Source: Verrucomicrobiota bacterium (GTDB lineage Bacteria > Verrucomicrobiota > Verrucomicrobiia > Opitutales > Opitutaceae). Taken from it: 8,560 nt of DNA. The notes under the pieces were generated by a model. That model saw only the letters and a program-made list of their open reading frames with translations. It was not told the DNA's origin and made no database searches. A program made the translations under genes and the position numbers. How positions within the stretch are numbered: the first letter of the stretch is position 1; each line of letters starts with the position of its first letter. Below are positions 6,728 through 8,560 of this stretch, one piece after another. Location: NCBI GenBank assembly GCA_023446865.1, contig JAEXPL010000397.1, positions 1 to 8,560 on the forward strand. The letters are read 5' to 3'.

Positions 6728-7210
6728 ATGACTTCCCCGACCACCACTCCCACCACCAACGTCCGTTTCGCCGGTCTCGGCGGCACCGGTGTGATCAAGG
6801 CCTCCGACATCTTCGCCGACGTCGTCTTCCGGCTCGGCCACGAGACGAAGAAGGCCGAGGTCCACGGCATGAGCCAGCGCGGCGGCTCCGTGCAGAGCGA
6901 CGTGCGCTACGGCACCGCCGTGAACAGCCCGATGATTCCCGATGGCGCGTGCGACTTCCTCGTCGTCATGGAGCCCACTCAGATCGAGGTTGTGCGCGGC
7001 GGCTTGCGTGCCGGCGGCACGCTCATCACCCCGGCCGACATCGACACCGCGAAGCTCCCGTCGAGCAAGGCGCTCAACGTCGCCATGCTCGGTCGCCTTA
7101 GCCGGCACTTCGACTTCCCGCTCGAGGTCTGGCAGGCGAGCCTGCGCGCGAACTTCGCCCCGAAGCTCCACGCGGCCAACGACCAGGCCTTCGCCCTCGG
7201 TCGCGGCTGA
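6728..7210 (+). CDS. iorB: Indolepyruvate ferredoxin oxidoreductase, beta subunit
   Basis: 160 residues from the ATG at 6728; family members are usually nearer 190-200, so this is a compact version. Signatures of the 2-oxoacid:acceptor oxidoreductase gamma-type domain are FAGLGGTGVIKASDI near the N-terminus, KKAEVHGMSQRGGSVQSDVRYG, and DFLVVMEPTQIEVVRGGLRAGGTLI. It binds IorA to form the oxidoreductase and helps shape the CoA and acceptor site; it carries no Fe-S cluster motif of its own. An in-frame ATG at 6677 has a better Shine-Dalgarno (AGGA at 6667-6670, 6 nt before it) and would add 17 residues encoded mostly by a tandem repeat. I prefer 6728 because the conserved domain starts just after it, but the 6677 start cannot be excluded. 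Follows iorA by 121 nt of repeat-rich DNA. Confidence 0.9.
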   Translation: MTSPTTTPTTNVRFAGLGGTGVIKASDIFADVVFRLGHETKKAEVHGMSQRGGSVQSDVRYGTAVNSPMIPDGACDFLVVMEPTQIEVVRGGLRAGGTLITPADIDTAKLPSSKALNVAMLGRLSRHFDFPLEVWQASLRANFAPKLHAANDQAFALGRG

Positions 7211-7240
7211 GCGAAGAGAGTCGGGCGCGTTTCTCTCTCC

Positions 7241-7268
7241 AGGCCACCTCGAGGTGGCCTTCTTCTTT
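7241..7268 (+). terminator. Rho-independent terminator of iorAB
   Basis: aggccacctc-gaggtggcct (7241-7260) is a perfect 20-nt palindrome that can fold as an 8-bp stem with a TCGA loop, followed at once by tcttcttt (7261-7268). It lies 30 nt after the iorB stop codon. It is the only classical intrinsic terminator I see in the window. Confidence 0.88.
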
Positions 7269-7401
7269 GGTCCGGAGGCATGCGGGGGCGGGAGCAAATC
7301 CGTTCTTCCCCTACGGCACTGGAGCGGCTACGGTGCTGCGACCTCGGCTCCGCCGGAGACTCTCGCCAAACCCCACGAACCCCAACCACCCGGTGTTTGC
7401 C

Positions 7402-8232
7402 ATGTCGCCCTCCCGTTCTCTTCTCGTTTTCGCCCTGTGTCTGTCGCTCGGCTCGTCGCTTTTCGCCATCAACCACTCGACCGGTTTTGTGGCCCTCAAC
7501 AAGATCGAGCCCGATCCCGCTCCGGCCCTCAAGGCGGACCAAGGTTGGGCCGAGATCGTCGTCGCCAATCCGCGTGCGCTGCTCGGCAAGATCGTGTCGG
7601 CTGACCTGCAGCTGGACGACTCCTGCATCCTCGTGGCCAAGAACGGCACCTACAGCGTCTATCGCGTGAAGCCGGGCAAGCACACGATCACGTTGCTCAG
7701 CGGGCTGGTGCGGTTCGGTACGGTCGGCGATGAAGCTTGGACCAAACTCCAGAGCGGGCAGGACCTGAAGGAGGCGGAGAAGATTCTCGTGAAGGGGCGC
7801 GTCGGCGGGTTCGACGAACGTGTGGCGCTCGCGCAATGGGCCAATGCGCACACGCCGGACCTGGTCGTCGCCGGCGATCTCCAGCTCTTCCGCTACGGGC
7901 GGGAGAAGAAGGACAACGTTGTGGTCGTGGAGCGGAATTTCCTCGCCGAGCAGCCGGTGCGACCGGAGGGGCGGAACTACCGCCTCGTGCGGCGCGCGGG
8001 CCACACCACGCTGCCGCAGGGCAACAACGTCTTCGCCTTTCTCCAGCAGGATGTCGATCTCGCCCCGGGCGCGCGCCTGTACTTCACGGTGGTCGAGCGC
8101 GCCTACATCTGCGGCCCGATCCTGCGCGAGACCGATGCGGCGACCTTCCAGGATCTGGTGACGAAGAAGGCGATCAAGGAGTCCGAGCCTCTCTGGTTCA
8201 CCGTCCGGCCGCGCGAGGAGAAGGCCAAGTAG
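7402..8232 (+). CDS. Secreted protein of unknown function
   Basis: I do not recognise this 276-residue protein. Its N-terminus is a clear Sec signal peptide: SPSR, a hydrophobic core LLVFALCLSLGSSLF and a likely cleavage after A22 (SLFA/INHS). No lipobox cysteine is present in the right place, and no other membrane segment is seen, so a periplasmic or secreted product is likely. The mature part looks beta-rich, with short alternating hydrophobic strands (AEIVVANP, DSCILVAKNGTYSVYRVKPGKHTITLL, NVVVVERNF, GARLYFTVVERAYICGP), and has a single cysteine. The ATG at 7402 is chosen because it starts the signal peptide; the frame further upstream encodes Arg/Pro-rich sequence typical of noncoding GC-rich DNA. 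No Shine-Dalgarno is visible. It stands after the iorB terminator, so it needs its own promoter, which I could not identify in 7269-7401. Its stop codon TAG touches a palindromic repeat. Confidence 0.8.
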   Translation: MSPSRSLLVFALCLSLGSSLFAINHSTGFVALNKIEPDPAPALKADQGWAEIVVANPRALLGKIVSADLQLDDSCILVAKNGTYSVYRVKPGKHTITLLSGLVRFGTVGDEAWTKLQSGQDLKEAEKILVKGRVGGFDERVALAQWANAHTPDLVVAGDLQLFRYGREKKDNVVVVERNFLAEQPVRPEGRNYRLVRRAGHTTLPQGNNVFAFLQQDVDLAPGARLYFTVVERAYICGPILRETDAATFQDLVTKKAIKESEPLWFTVRPREEKAK

Positions 8233-8251
8233 GGCCGGTCTGCGACCGGCC
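8233..8251. repeat. Palindromic repeat of a second type, same geometry
   Basis: ggccggtc-tgc-gaccggcc: perfect 8-bp stem with a 3-nt loop, beginning directly after the TAG stop at 8230-8232. Like the other palindrome it has arms ending in GTC and starting with GAC around a 3-nt loop, but the outer bases differ. There is no T-tract. It could be a related repeat subfamily or a 3'-end hairpin of the preceding gene. Confidence 0.7.
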
Positions 8252-8292
8252 GCATCTGGCGCGGGCCGCGGAAGAGTGCCCGAGTCGAAGGG

Positions 8293-8311
8293 GTCCAGTC
8301 GGAGACTGGAC
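8293..8311. repeat. Palindromic intergenic repeat, copy 3
   Basis: gtccagtc-gga-gactggac, identical to copy 1 at 979-997 over 19 nt and in the same orientation. Here the stem extends to 9 bp (g8292 with c8312). It lies in the 214-nt gap 8233-8446 between the secreted protein and the next gene. The remainder of that gap (8313-8446) shows no gene and no convincing promoter. Confidence 0.85.
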
Positions 8312-8446
8312 CTACGAGACGACCGGAAACGCGTTGGAAAGTGACGCGAACCACCGCCCGCGCTCTTGCCAGCGTCGGGGCGTTGCGCTGTGCTGGATAT
8401 CCGTAACCGCGCCGTAGTGCCGGCGCCCCTTTTCCAAGCCCCAAAC

Positions 8447-8560
8447 ATGATCCGCAACCTCTGGAACGACCTGGAGGGCACCTTCTTCCCGGAGAGCGCC
8501 CTCGACTACATGCCCGAAGCGCGCCTGCGCGAGGTGCAGCTCCAACGCCTCAAGGCCGTC
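8447..8560 (+). CDS. Probable phenylacetate-CoA ligase-like protein (3' partial)
   Basis: The last 38 codons of the window form an open frame from ATG 8447: MIRNLWNDLEGTFFPESALD, then YMPEARLREVQLQRLKAV. The second part resembles the N-terminal helix of PaaK-type adenylate-forming ligases, where a short acidic stretch is followed by an L-x-x-x-Q-L-x-R-L-K pattern. The AMP-binding motifs lie beyond the window. Such ligases convert aryl acetate, CoA and ATP to aryl-acetyl-CoA, and genes of this type are commonly found next to iorA-iorB, which supports the call. No clear Shine-Dalgarno is present (ccaagccccaaac precedes the ATG). An alternative is an unrelated hypothetical protein; the evidence is short. 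Confidence 0.65.
   Translation, partial: MIRNLWNDLEGTFFPESALDYMPEARLREVQLQRLKAV

Noticed and set aside
7267..7401. Upstream extension of the secreted-protein gene by 45 codons
   Set aside because: It overlaps the end of the terminator and would bury the signal peptide behind an Arg/Pro-rich stretch.
979..8312. The three repeated palindromes as a CRISPR array
   Set aside because: Only three copies, two 109 nt apart and one 7 kb away, with genes between them and no regular spacers or cas genes.
8360..8400. Possible sigma-70 promoter before the ligase gene (ttgcca with tggata)
   Set aside because: The spacing is about 22 nt instead of 17 and the -10 match is poor.
6979..8481. Open frame of 500 codons on the - strand over iorB and the secreted-protein gene
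   Set aside because: It crosses the intrinsic terminator and two hairpin repeats and shows no recognisable domain.

Overview
The window is high-GC bacterial DNA with every supportable gene on the + strand. Gene content and dispersed repeats suggest Verrucomicrobiota, most likely Opitutaceae. The clues are a DUF3516-type helicase, an iorA-iorB-paaK-like set, mostly weak ribosome binding sites, and many short palindromic and low-complexity repeats in the gaps. The taxonomic call is inference and was not tested by a search.

Layout. (1) 1-929: C-terminal part of a DEAD/DEAH-box helicase with a DUF3516 domain. A low-complexity, repeat-derived insert sits in its reading frame. (2) 930-1240: a gap with two copies of a palindromic repeat, then a close match to a sigma-28 (FliA) flagellar promoter. 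(3) 1241-4734: a tight three-gene signalling operon: CheA-type histidine kinase, HDOD-domain protein, and single-domain CheY-like receiver. Intergenic gaps are only about 10 nt. (4) 4735-4896: a gap with a GC-rich hairpin. (5) 4897-7210: iorA and iorB, the two subunits of an indolepyruvate (arylpyruvate):ferredoxin oxidoreductase, closed by a clear intrinsic terminator at 7241-7268. (6) 7402-8232: an unrecognised secreted protein. (7) 8233-8446: a gap with a third copy of the palindrome and a second hairpin of the same geometry. (8) 8447-8560: the first 38 codons of a probable phenylacetate-CoA ligase-like gene.

How the genes work together. The sigma-28-like promoter places the CheA/HDOD/receiver operon in a likely motility regulon. 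CheA should phosphorylate the receiver, which keeps all its phosphorylation residues; the role of the HDOD protein is open. IorAB would oxidatively decarboxylate aryl pyruvates from aromatic amino acids to aryl-acetyl-CoA, and a PaaK-like ligase interconverts aryl acetates and their CoA esters, so these form one pathway. IorA is unusual: it lacks the C-terminal 2[4Fe-4S] ferredoxin domain of the classical enzyme and ends in a Cys-Gly alternating tail. I found no clearly new defence or mobile system. The most notable points are the promoter, the repeat families (one inside a coding region) and the odd IorA tail.
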